A stretch of DNA of 64,000 nucleotides from RHKX01 sp963820055 (lineage in GTDB: Bacteria; Actinomycetota; Thermoleophilia; Solirubrobacterales; 70-9), in contig CAWFYJ010000003.1 in NCBI GenBank assembly GCA_963820055.1, forward strand, positions 744,001 through 808,000. Direction: 5' to 3'. The translations under genes were made by a program, and so were the position numbers. A model generated the notes under the pieces. That model was not told the origin of the DNA. It did no database searches and saw only the letters and a program-made list of their open reading frames with translations. Positions 57,499 through 64,000 of the stretch are shown piece after piece (the stretch's first letter is position 1; each line of letters opens with the position of its first letter).

Positions 57499-57633
57499 CT
57501 AGGCGCGTCCGCCCCTCAACGTCGGAGCCAGCAGCAGCACGAGACCGATGAGGATGACGACGATTCCGAGGATGTAGTTGACGAGGATCGCCAACGCGAT
57601 GCCGATGATTATCAGCAGGACTGCGAGGGGCAT
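57499..57633 (-). CDS. 44-residue single-pass membrane protein
   Basis: MPLAVLLIIIGIALAILVNYILGIVVILIGLVLLLAPTLRGGRA is too long to quote in full, so in parts: it starts MPLAVLLIIIGIALAIL, has two short hydrophobic helices (VNYILGIVVILIGLVLLL) and a basic tail TLRGGRA. An AAAGG site precedes the ATG at 57633. Proteins of this size and layout are common in actinobacteria and usually missed. It lies 30 bases upstream of the SDR start on the same strand. Function is unknown. Confidence 0.65.
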   Translation of the reverse strand: MPLAVLLIIIGIALAILVNYILGIVVILIGLVLLLAPTLRGGRA

Positions 57634-57730
57634 TTATGACCTTTCTCTCCAAGTGGGCCTGATTACAAGGCCAGCAGTACCCCGTCGCGACGATTCCTAC
57701 ACAACGAACCGCGCAACCCGGTGCTCCTGC

Positions 57731-59131
57731 TCAGAGAACGCGGTCCCAGTACTCCCGCTCGGCACGGCCCAGCTCGGTCGAGGGCGGCTCGTCGGCGAAG
57801 TACTCGGCCCCGATTCGCGCCCAGTCGGCGCCGGCGCGGAGCTCGGCGAGGGTGATGAAGACGAGCCCCTCCTGGCGGCGCATCAGCAGTGAGGCCGGCG
57901 GCATCGTCTGCCGCTTCATCCGCTCGTAGTGGGGGCTGCGAGGCGAGCTGCTCTCCTCGATCAGCTCTCGGGCGTACTCGGGGTCGAGCCGCAGGAAGCC
58001 CGGCTCGAAAAGCCAGCGCGCGCCGCGGTAGACCTGGTCGAGGAGGTCCTCGGGCGGGAACTCGTCGGGGTCCGGCAGGTAGCCGAGCTCCGACATCAGC
58101 TCGTGGACGCAGGCGGCGTCGCGGGCGGCGATCGCGCGGCCGAGGGCCCGCTCCCGCTCGAGATGCTCGACCGGCACCCGCCGGACCATCCCGAAGTCGA
58201 GGAAACCGACACGCCCGTCGGGAAGCAGCAGGTAGTTGCCGGGATGGGGGTCGCCAAGGATCATCAGCGTCCGCTCGCGGTCGAAGAAGAAGCGGAACAC
58301 GATCTCCCCGTAGCGGTCCCGGGTCGCCTCGTCCATCTTCTTGACCTCCTCGAAGCGCGCTCCCTCGAGGAAGTCGCTGACCAGGACCCGCCGGCCCGAC
58401 AACCGGGTATGGACCTTCGGGACGACCGCGAAGGGGTGGTCCTGGAAGGCGCGCTCGAGGGCGCGGTGGTTCTGGGCCTCGAGCTCGTAGTCGAGCTCCT
58501 CGGAGATCCGCTCGCGGATCTCGCCGCCGACGGCCTTGACGTCGAGGCCGGGAGCGAGCCGCTTGACGAGACGGAGGATCAGGTGGAGGTTGCGGAGGTC
58601 GACCTCGACCGCCTCGGCGACACCCGGATATTGGACCTTGACGGCGACGTCCTCGCCGCCGCGCGTCCGCGCCCGGTGCACCTGCCCGATCGACGCGGCG
58701 GCGAACGCCTCCGGCTCGAACTCCGCGAACGCCTCGTCGATCGGCCGGCCGAGATCGGCCTCGACGACGGAGCGGATGTCCTCGTAGCCGAACTTCGGAG
58801 CGTCGTCGCGGAGCTTCGCGAGCGCCGCGCGGAACTCCTCCTGGCCCTCCTCGGAGAGACCCGGCAGCTCGACCGTGGAGAGGACCTGGCCGATTTTCAT
58901 GGCCGCGCCCTTCATCTCGCCGAGCTGCTTGGCGATCTGCACGGCGATCGCGGCAACGCGGTCGTCGGTCGCGCGCTGGGAGCGCTCGTCATCGCGGCCG
59001 AGGTTGGCGAGGCGGGTGCCCGCCCAACGCAGGCTCTGGCCGGCGACCATGCCGCCGACGCCCGCCGTCCGGCCGATCCGGCCGGTCCTGATCCGCGGCG
59101 ATTCCTCCTCGGCGGGAGGCCGCTCAGCCAA
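57731..59131 (-). CDS. ABC1 (UbiB/AarF) family atypical kinase
   Basis: This is a 466-residue UbiB-type protein-kinase-like protein. It has the family hallmark KIGQVLS in the N-terminal KxGQ motif, the Ala-rich loop AAASIGQVHRART in place of the Gly loop, VAVKVQYPGV, and the catalytic LGDPHPGNYLLLPDGRVGFLDFGMV. Members support quinone and lipid metabolism. It overlaps the start of the MpaB gene by eight bases at 59124-59131, so they are co-transcribed. Confidence 0.93.
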   Translation of the reverse strand: MAERPPAEEESPRIRTGRIGRTAGVGGMVAGQSLRWAGTRLANLGRDDERSQRATDDRVAAIAVQIAKQLGEMKGAAMKIGQVLSTVELPGLSEEGQEEFRAALAKLRDDAPKFGYEDIRSVVEADLGRPIDEAFAEFEPEAFAAASIGQVHRARTRGGEDVAVKVQYPGVAEAVEVDLRNLHLILRLVKRLAPGLDVKAVGGEIRERISEELDYELEAQNHRALERAFQDHPFAVVPKVHTRLSGRRVLVSDFLEGARFEEVKKMDEATRDRYGEIVFRFFFDRERTLMILGDPHPGNYLLLPDGRVGFLDFGMVRRVPVEHLERERALGRAIAARDAACVHELMSELGYLPDPDEFPPEDLLDQVYRGARWLFEPGFLRLDPEYARELIEESSSPRSPHYERMKRQTMPPASLLMRRQEGLVFITLAELRAGADWARIGAEYFADEPPSTELGRAEREYWDRVL

Positions 59132-59924
59132 CCGGGATCCTCCGCAACCGACCCGGCACGAACGGCAGGACCCCGCGCTTCAGATACTCGGCGTAGGCAT
59201 TGACGGCCAGCTTCCGGACCGGGACCGGCGGCAGCGACGAGAAGCCGTACTGATCGCGGATCTGGTCGGGCAGGAGCGCGACGGTGATGAAGTTGACCCA
59301 CTCGACCAGCGGCCGGAGCCCGATCGGCACCGGCGGATCGAGGACGATCGAGCGCGCCTGCTCGCGCGCCCAGTCGGACACGTAGAGGTCGCCGCTCGCG
59401 TACATCTCCTCGCGGTAGTCGTCGAGCTCGGCGAGGTCGGCGGGCATGTCGGCGTCGGCGAGGCCGAACAGGTTGCCGACGATCCGGAAGTCGGCCCAGT
59501 AGCGCTCCTTCTCGTCGCTGCTGAGCCGGCCGACGAACCGCTCGTAGACGACGATCCCCGAGTCGACGAGGGTGAACAGCACCCACATCAGCAGGGCCGG
59601 GTCGTCGGCGGCATAGGGCGTTCCGGCGGGGAACGGCCCCGCGTCGGTCTCGAGCACGCCCTTCGCCCGCCGGTGCATCGCCCGGACCCGCCGGGTCATC
59701 CGATCGGCCTTCTCGCGGCTGTCGAACCCGATCGCCGACATGACCTCGGCGGTGCGGCGGAGGCGCGTGTAGGGATCGTCGAGCTCGGTCGTGTGCGCGA
59801 GCAGCCCCTCCACCGCCAGTGGGTGTGCCGCCTGCATGAGCAGCGCCCGCGGACCAGAGATCATCAGGACCCGCTCCCCCTGGACACGGCGCAGCATCGA
59901 GTCCGATGCGAAGTAGCCGTCCAT
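59124..59924 (-). CDS. MpaB/DUF2236 family oxygenase
   Basis: This 266-residue alpha-helical protein has the DUF2236 pattern: ALLMQAAHPLAVEGLLAHTTELDDPYTRLRRTA near the N-terminus, MHRRAKGVLETDAG, and LLMWVLFTLVDSGIVVYERFVGRLSSDEKERYW in the middle. Latex-clearing protein and MpaB belong to this superfamily; the haem His could be in AAHPLAVEG. The substrate is unknown. It begins the two-gene unit with the ABC1 kinase. Confidence 0.88.
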   Translation of the reverse strand: MDGYFASDSMLRRVQGERVLMISGPRALLMQAAHPLAVEGLLAHTTELDDPYTRLRRTAEVMSAIGFDSREKADRMTRRVRAMHRRAKGVLETDAGPFPAGTPYAADDPALLMWVLFTLVDSGIVVYERFVGRLSSDEKERYWADFRIVGNLFGLADADMPADLAELDDYREEMYASGDLYVSDWAREQARSIVLDPPVPIGLRPLVEWVNFITVALLPDQIRDQYGFSSLPPVPVRKLAVNAYAEYLKRGVLPFVPGRLRRIPVG

Positions 59925-60011
59925 TGCGAACGTTTATAGCGGGTCGGGTGTGCCGGCCCGGCGGGCTGACTGGCGGTCACGGCTAAAGCCGACCGCTGCA
60001 CACGGATTTTG

Positions 60012-60040
60012 TTAGGGTGCCCGAACTTAGGGCAGCCTAA
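60012..60040. promoter_or_regulatory. DtxR/IdeR-type iron box upstream of FTR1
   Basis: Direct TTAGG repeats at 60012-60016 and 60027-60031 and CCTAA at 60036-60040 form half-sites of the IdeR consensus; the pair TTAGG-GCAG-CCTAA is an inverted repeat. It lies 62 bases before the FTR1 start. An iron-responsive repressor site in front of an iron permease is the expected arrangement. The match is partial (about 11 of 14 in the central part). Confidence 0.6.
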
Positions 60041-60101
60041 TACCGCGAGAGGGCGGCGGGACCCGCGAAATCCGAAACACCAGGAGACGAAAACCGACCC
60101 C

Positions 60102-61145
60102 ATGGACAGCACGCAGGCGAACGAAGACGGAAGAAGGATGGCCGCTCGACGGCGGGCGCCGCTGTGGCTCCTCGGCGGGCTCATCGTCGCCGGACTCGTC
60201 TACCTCATGGCGACGGCCTCGACAGGCCCGGTCGATCCCACCGAGGCGACGACACCGCAGAGCCACGCGACCGTCGTCTTCAACTCCGCGATCATCGTCT
60301 TCCGGGAAGGCCTCGAAGCGGTGCTGATCTTCGCCGCGGTGATCGCCAGCTTCATCGGCGGGAACCGGGTCCGCCGGCGTCCGGTCGTCGGCGGAGCCTG
60401 CGCTGCCTTCGCCGCCGCCGTCGGGACGTGGTTCATCGCCCAGGCGGTTCTGGCCGCGGCCTCCCCCCTTGGTGCCAAGCTCGAGGCGATCACGGGCTTT
60501 CTGGCGATCGTCGTGCTCCTGCTCGTCCTCAACTGGTTCGTCCACAACATCTACTGGAGCCAGTGGATCGGCCGTCACCACCGACGCCGGCGGGAGCTCC
60601 TCGCCGCGACGGGGATCGGCGCCACGATCGGTCTCTTCGCGCTCGGCTTCACGAGCGTCTACCGGGAGGGGTTCGAGGTGGTGCTCTTCCTCCAGACCCT
60701 CCAGATCCAGAGCGGGACCGCGACGGTGCTCGAGGGAGTGGCGATCGGCCTTGCGGGGACTGCGGTTGTCGGCCTGATCACGTTCCGCCTCCACCGGAAG
60801 CTGCCGTATAAGCGGATGCTCGTCCTCACCGGCGGCCTCGTCGGCTTCGTTCTCGTGGTCATGACCGGGGGCACCGCACTGTCCTTCCAGCAGCTGGGAT
60901 GGATCCCGGAACATCCCACGCCGTTCACGGTGCCGGGCTGGATGGGCTCATGGTTCGAGGTCTACGGAACCTGGGAAACGATCGGAGCCCAGCTTCTGGC
61001 CGCCGCATTCGTCGTCGGCTCCTACCTGCTCGCCGAGCATCTGAAGGTTCGCCGTCCGCGGCGGCAGGGCGCGCCGGTGGCGATCAGGGCCGCAGCGCCT
61101 CCCCGTGAGACAGCTGCCCCAACCGAAACCGCTTATACCCACTAG
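60102..61145 (+). CDS. FTR1-family high-affinity iron permease (EfeU-like)
   Basis: The start is MDSTQANEDGRRM at 60102 (GGAGA upstream is rather far; the ATG at 60138 is possible). The 347-residue protein has about seven membrane segments and the two paired motifs of FTR1/EfeU: REGLEAVLIF near residue 68 and REGFEVVLFL near 187, whose glutamates bind iron during transport. The efeO and efeB partners are absent here. The CsoR gene follows, with its operator across the stop codon. Confidence 0.92.
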   Translation: MDSTQANEDGRRMAARRRAPLWLLGGLIVAGLVYLMATASTGPVDPTEATTPQSHATVVFNSAIIVFREGLEAVLIFAAVIASFIGGNRVRRRPVVGGACAAFAAAVGTWFIAQAVLAAASPLGAKLEAITGFLAIVVLLLVLNWFVHNIYWSQWIGRHHRRRRELLAATGIGATIGLFALGFTSVYREGFEVVLFLQTLQIQSGTATVLEGVAIGLAGTAVVGLITFRLHRKLPYKRMLVLTGGLVGFVLVVMTGGTALSFQQLGWIPEHPTPFTVPGWMGSWFEVYGTWETIGAQLLAAAFVVGSYLLAEHLKVRRPRRQGAPVAIRAAAPPRETAAPTETAYTH

Positions 61146-61152
61146 GGGTATA
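61134..61152. promoter_or_regulatory. CsoR-type operator overlapping FTR1 end and csoR start
   Basis: TATACCC and GGGTATA form an inverted repeat around ACTAG. This is the form of known CsoR operators (TACCC-N-GGGTA). It spans the FTR1 stop codon (61143-61145) and the first base of the csoR ATG, so bound CsoR would block its own gene. The promoter would then lie inside the end of FTR1. Confidence 0.65.
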
Positions 61153-61451
61153 TGATCCGGGACATGGAATCAGCGAACCCGGGCTACATCGACGACAAGC
61201 AGGACCTGACGAAGCGGTTGCGCCGGATCGCCGGCCAGGTGAACGGAGTCGAGCGGATGATCGAGGACGAGCGCTACTGCATCGACATCCTCACCCAGAT
61301 CTCCGCCGTCCGCTCGGCGCTCGACAGGGTCGCCCTCGAAGTGCTCGACGACCACGCGCGTCACTGCGTAGTCGCGGCCGGCGAGGGCGAGCGGGACGAG
61401 CGGACCACCGAGATGATGGACGCCGTCGCCCGCCTCCTCAAGAGCCGCTGA
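61152..61451 (+). CDS. csoR: CsoR-type copper-sensing repressor
   Basis: This is a 99-residue all-helical DUF156 protein: RLRRIAGQVNGVERMIEDERYCIDILTQISAVRSALDRVALEVLDDHARHCV. It has the Cys-His-Cys ligand set (C of ERYC, H and C of DDHARHC, four apart) that marks copper CsoR rather than the nickel or formaldehyde types. It releases DNA when Cu(I) binds. An ATG 12 bases later is an alternative start. It lies seven bases after FTR1. Confidence 0.93.
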   Translation: MIRDMESANPGYIDDKQDLTKRLRRIAGQVNGVERMIEDERYCIDILTQISAVRSALDRVALEVLDDHARHCVVAAGEGERDERTTEMMDAVARLLKSR

Positions 61452-61507
61452 GCCCGCGGAAACGGGCAACGCTCGGACGGAAGGCCCCCGAGAGCCATCG
61501 GTCCGTC
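61452..61507. terminator. Possible hairpins between csoR and the repeat protein gene
   Basis: A GCCCG / CGGGC stem (61452-61456 and 61463-61467) starts right after the csoR stop. A second, longer pairing GGACGG / CCGTCC (61475-61480 and 61502-61507) follows. The genes converge here, so termination of one or both is plausible. The evidence is only the base pairing. Confidence 0.3.
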
Positions 61508-61529
61508 CCCCGTGCGCCGAATCCTCCGG

Positions 61530-62165
61530 TCAGCCGACCTTGCTGATCCGGAACGAGTAGTTGCCGGTCGTGCTCTTGAACTTCTGCTTCGGCTTGAGCA
61601 GCTTCCAGCCCTTCGGGAGGACGTTGCCGGGAGCGCTCAGGAACTGCTTGAAGTTGTTCGAGGCGGTCTGACAGGCCATCCGCTTGACCCGGATCTGGTA
61701 CTTGCCGGCCGGGATCGACAGGTTGTTGATCTTGTCGTTGTGGAGGACCTGGAAAGTGCCGGGGCACTTACCGGTGGTAGCGCCGCCGCCACCACCACCG
61801 CCGCCGCCGCCACCGCCGCCGCCGACGCGCTTGACGCGGAAGGCGATGTTCTGCGACTTGTTCTTGAACTTGAGACGGTTAGCGAACAGGTTCCAGCCCT
61901 TCGGCAGGTCGTTCTGGTCCCCGGCGAGGAACTGCCGGAAGTAGTCGGAGGCGCTCTGGCAGGCCATCCGCTTGACGTTGATCGAGTACGCGCCGGCGGG
62001 GAACGAGACGCCGTCGATCTTGTCGTTGTGCTGGACCTGGAAGGTCCCGGGACACTTCTGCCCGGAGCCGGCCGAGGCGCTTGCGGCGCCGAGGGCCGCG
62101 ACCATCGCAACCGCCGCGAGGGCGACGGCGAAGCGTGCGCCGAGCCTGGTCGTGGATCCGTCCAT
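61530..62165 (-). CDS. Secreted two-repeat protein with polyglycine linker
   Basis: The start is the ATG at 62165, with AGGAGA upstream. The 211-residue protein has a signal peptide (FAVALAAVAMVAALGAASASA) and two copies of one domain of about 75 residues, joined by 14 glycines. Each copy reads CPGTFQV-HNDKI, then FPAG or IPAG, VKRMACQ-AS, QFL and LPKGW. Two Cys per copy could pair in a disulfide. I know no named family. It is closed on the other side by csoR and lies near the GNAT gene. Confidence 0.8.
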   Translation of the reverse strand: MDGSTTRLGARFAVALAAVAMVAALGAASASAGSGQKCPGTFQVQHNDKIDGVSFPAGAYSINVKRMACQSASDYFRQFLAGDQNDLPKGWNLFANRLKFKNKSQNIAFRVKRVGGGGGGGGGGGGGGATTGKCPGTFQVLHNDKINNLSIPAGKYQIRVKRMACQTASNNFKQFLSAPGNVLPKGWKLLKPKQKFKSTTGNYSFRISKVG

Positions 62166-62261
62166 CAAGTTGCTCTCCTTGGGTATGTGCGGGACGTGCA
62201 GGGGAAATGCCGAATGGCGAGTCCACCGTACTGGCCGCGACCGCGGCGCGCGCCGGTGGGC

Positions 62262-62591
62262 TCAGGATGCCGCCGGCAGGCCGAAGCGCTCGCGGCTTCC
62301 GGCCGGGACGAGGTCCATCTCGTCGGGGTGCTTCTCGATCCAGGAACGCACGAACGGGCAGAAAGGCAGGACGTCGAGCCCGTCGGCGCGCGCCGACCGC
62401 AGCGCCGCCTCGACCAGCCTGCCCCCGAGGCCCCGGCCCTCGAACGCGGGATCGATCTCGGTATGGCTGAAGGCGATCGACCCGGGCTCCCGCTTGTAGG
62501 CGGCGAAGCCCGCTAGCTCGCCGCCGACGCTGATCTCGAAGCGGCTCCGCTCCGAGACGTCGGCGATCTCCGGCTCAGCCTCCGCTGCCAT
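62262..62591 (-). CDS. GNAT-family N-acetyltransferase, short type
   Basis: This 109-residue protein has the small YidJ/Gcn5-like fold: ISVGGELAGFAAYKREPGSIAFSHTEID, then FEGRGLGGRLVEAALRSARA, which carries the acetyl-CoA loop GRGLGG, and VLPFCPFVRSWIEKHPDE near the end. Its substrate is unknown. It overlaps the arsJ stop by 17 bases and so belongs to the gap-arsJ operon. A detoxification link is possible but not shown. Confidence 0.88.
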   Translation of the reverse strand: MAAEAEPEIADVSERSRFEISVGGELAGFAAYKREPGSIAFSHTEIDPAFEGRGLGGRLVEAALRSARADGLDVLPFCPFVRSWIEKHPDEMDLVPAGSRERFGLPAAS

Positions 62592-63852
62592 GGGCCAAAG
62601 GTAGCGGGGCCGTCCGGCGCTCTCGCTCGGCGTCGCCGGGGAGCAGCATCGAGATCAGGCCCGCGGCGAGGACGAACGCGGCCGACGCCCAGAGGCAGGC
62701 GGTCAACCCGTACCACTGGTAGAGCAGCCCCGAGAGCACCGTCCCGAGCAGCCGGCCCCCGGCGTTGGCCATGTAATAGAAGCCGACGTTCATCGCCACC
62801 CGGTCGCTCTCCGCGTAGGAGAGGATCAGGTAGGAGTGGACGGCGGAGTTGAACGCGAAGATCACTCCGAAGACGATCAGGCCGACGACGAGGACCGTCG
62901 TCGGGTCGAAGTCCGCCGTCAGTGCGATCGCGATCGCCGCCGGCAGGACGGCCATCACGAACGCAAGGTGCATCGCTGTCCGCCCGTCGGGCTCGCGGCC
63001 CTCGCCGTCGACCTCGCGACGAATCAGCCGCGGGGCCGAGGCCTGGACGATTCCGTACCCGATCACCCAGACCGCCAGGAAGGTTCCGACCTCCCAGAAG
63101 CTCCAGCCGAGCACGGTCCGCAGGTAGACCGGCAGTCCGACGACGAACCAGACGTCGCGGGAGGCGAACAGGAAGATCCGCGCCGCGGCGAGGACGTTGA
63201 CCGCCCGGTTGTTGGAGAACATGTGCCGGAACCGCGCTTTCGCGTCGGTGGTCCCGAGCCCGCCGTGCATGAGGCTCGCCGTCGTCACCAGGGCGATGGC
63301 GACCATCGCGGCGAGGATCATCATCGCCGTCTGGAAGCTGGTCACCGTCAGGAGCAGGCCGCCGAGGAAGAACCCGACTCCCTTCAGCGCGTTCTTCGAG
63401 CCGGTGAGCACCGACACCCAGCGGTAAAGCGACGACTCCGAGTCCTCCGGCACGACGAGCTTGACCGCGCTCTTCGAGCTCATCTTCGTCAGGTCCTTGG
63501 CGATGCCCGACAGCGCCTGCGCCGCCATCACGTAGGGAACGACGAGCCATGCGTCGGGGGCGAGGCCGAGCATCGACAGCGCGACGATCTGGACGCCGAG
63601 CCCCATGAACAGGGTCGACTTGAGCCCGAACCGGGCGGCGATCCAGCCTCCGACCAGGTTCGTGACGATCCCGAAGACCTCGTAGAACAGGAACAGCGAG
63701 GCGACCTCGAACGGCGTGTACCCGAGTTCGTAGAAGTAGAAGAGGACGAGGATCCGGCTGGCCCCGTCGGCGAGCGTGTCGGTCCAGTACGCCGCCGTGA
63801 CGAGCGCGTAGTTGCGGAGGTCCCCGCTCCGCCGTTCCCCGGCCTCGCTCAT
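62575..63852 (-). CDS. arsJ: Organoarsenical efflux MFS transporter ArsJ
   Basis: The start is MSEAGERRSGDLRNYALVTAAYW at 63852, which overlaps the gap stop (ATGA). The 425-residue MFS protein has 12 membrane segments and the ArsJ-specific stretches GIVTNLVGGWIAARFGLK, YVMAAQALSGIAKDLTKMSSKSAVKLV, VLTGSKNALKGVGFFLGG and FASRDVWFVVGLPVYL. ArsJ exports 1-arseno-3-phosphoglycerate, made by the GAPDH encoded just before it, which then breaks down to arsenate outside. The match is by motif memory and needs an alignment to confirm. Confidence 0.9.
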   Translation of the reverse strand: MSEAGERRSGDLRNYALVTAAYWTDTLADGASRILVLFYFYELGYTPFEVASLFLFYEVFGIVTNLVGGWIAARFGLKSTLFMGLGVQIVALSMLGLAPDAWLVVPYVMAAQALSGIAKDLTKMSSKSAVKLVVPEDSESSLYRWVSVLTGSKNALKGVGFFLGGLLLTVTSFQTAMMILAAMVAIALVTTASLMHGGLGTTDAKARFRHMFSNNRAVNVLAAARIFLFASRDVWFVVGLPVYLRTVLGWSFWEVGTFLAVWVIGYGIVQASAPRLIRREVDGEGREPDGRTAMHLAFVMAVLPAAIAIALTADFDPTTVLVVGLIVFGVIFAFNSAVHSYLILSYAESDRVAMNVGFYYMANAGGRLLGTVLSGLLYQWYGLTACLWASAAFVLAAGLISMLLPGDAERERRTAPLPLAHGSGG

Positions 63853-64000
63853 CGCTCCGGGAGCCGCTCGCCGACGGCCGCTGCGAGCTCGACGAGCCGG
63901 TTCGCGTAGCCCCACTCGTTGTCGTACCAGGCGAGGATCTTCACCTGGGTCCCGTCGACGACGATCGTCGACGGGCCGTCGACGATCCCCGATCGCGGAT
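63849..64000 (-). CDS. gap: Glyceraldehyde-3-phosphate dehydrogenase, C-terminus only
   Basis: The visible end has 50 residues: SGIVDGPSTIVVDGTQVKIL, then AWYDNEWGYANRLVELAAAVGERL, the usual GAPDH C-terminus. The rest is beyond the window. It shares four bases with arsJ, so it is probably the arsenate-linked copy rather than the glycolytic one, making 1-arseno-3-phosphoglycerate from arsenate. A second gap gene elsewhere is expected. Confidence 0.88.
   Translation of the reverse strand, partial: PRSGIVDGPSTIVVDGTQVKILAWYDNEWGYANRLVELAAAVGERLPER

Overview
The window is GC-rich, densely packed bacterial chromosome. Its gene set points to an actinobacterium of the Solirubrobacterales/Thermoleophilia type: an MCE protein, DUF4333, DUF222-HNH and MmyB-type proteins, a DUF4242 protein, tandem DUF1254 proteins, a VKOR-DsbA pair and a lysyl-tRNA synthetase/MprF fusion. 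The lineage is inferred from content and codon style; no rRNA is present. I see no prophage, integrase, transposase or CRISPR array.

Layout. 1-6.7 kb (minus): end of an MCE gene, a TetR regulator, a small membrane protein, then a quality-control run of Cys-rich small protein, metallo-beta-lactamase hydrolase, Hsp20 and Lon. 6.9-12.5 kb: fatty acid hydroxylase, an AT-hook/winged-helix protein with a good promoter, malate dehydrogenase, a DUF4242 protein, isocitrate dehydrogenase and an AidB-type acyl-CoA dehydrogenase. 12.5-15.7 kb: crotonase, a frameshifted site-2 protease, and the VKOR-DsbA oxidative folding pair. 15.9-19.7 kb: succinate dehydrogenase of the anchor-less kind, with an HdrB-like third subunit. 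19.7-30.6 kb (minus): DUF4333 lipoprotein, large LuxR ATPase regulator, FAD oxidoreductase, 794-residue membrane protein, asd-lysC and a DUF222-HNH protein. 30.7-33.5 kb: recR-ebfC-dnaX.

33.6-42.5 kb (mostly plus): serine hydrolase, Ser/Thr kinase, AMP-forming ligase, a large SRP RNA with terminator, a secreted M15-like peptidase, tRNA-Val(CAC) whose anticodon loop supplies the stop codon of an opposing regulator, and a divergent gene pair around a 27-bp palindrome. 42.5-45.3 kb (minus): an SGNH hydrolase broken by four frameshifts and an amino acid permease with one. 45.3-48.7 kb: a 1119-residue fusion with LysRS first and an MprF-like transferase second. 48.8-53.1 kb: a secreted beta-propeller protein and two tandem DUF1254 proteins in one tight transcription unit. 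53.1-60 kb (minus): acyl-CoA synthetase, glycoside hydrolase family 9 protein, SDR, a 44-residue membrane protein, ABC1 kinase and an MpaB-type oxygenase.

60-64 kb: metal and metalloid functions. An FTR1 iron permease sits behind a DtxR/IdeR-like box and is followed by a CsoR copper sensor whose probable operator overlaps the gene junction. A secreted two-repeat protein with a polyglycine linker comes next. The window ends in a gap-arsJ-GNAT operon, the known arsenate detoxification pair.

At least nine frameshifts in six otherwise well conserved genes, nearly all in GC runs, suggest many are sequence errors rather than gene decay; five of them lie within 1.3 kb (42.6-43.9 kb).
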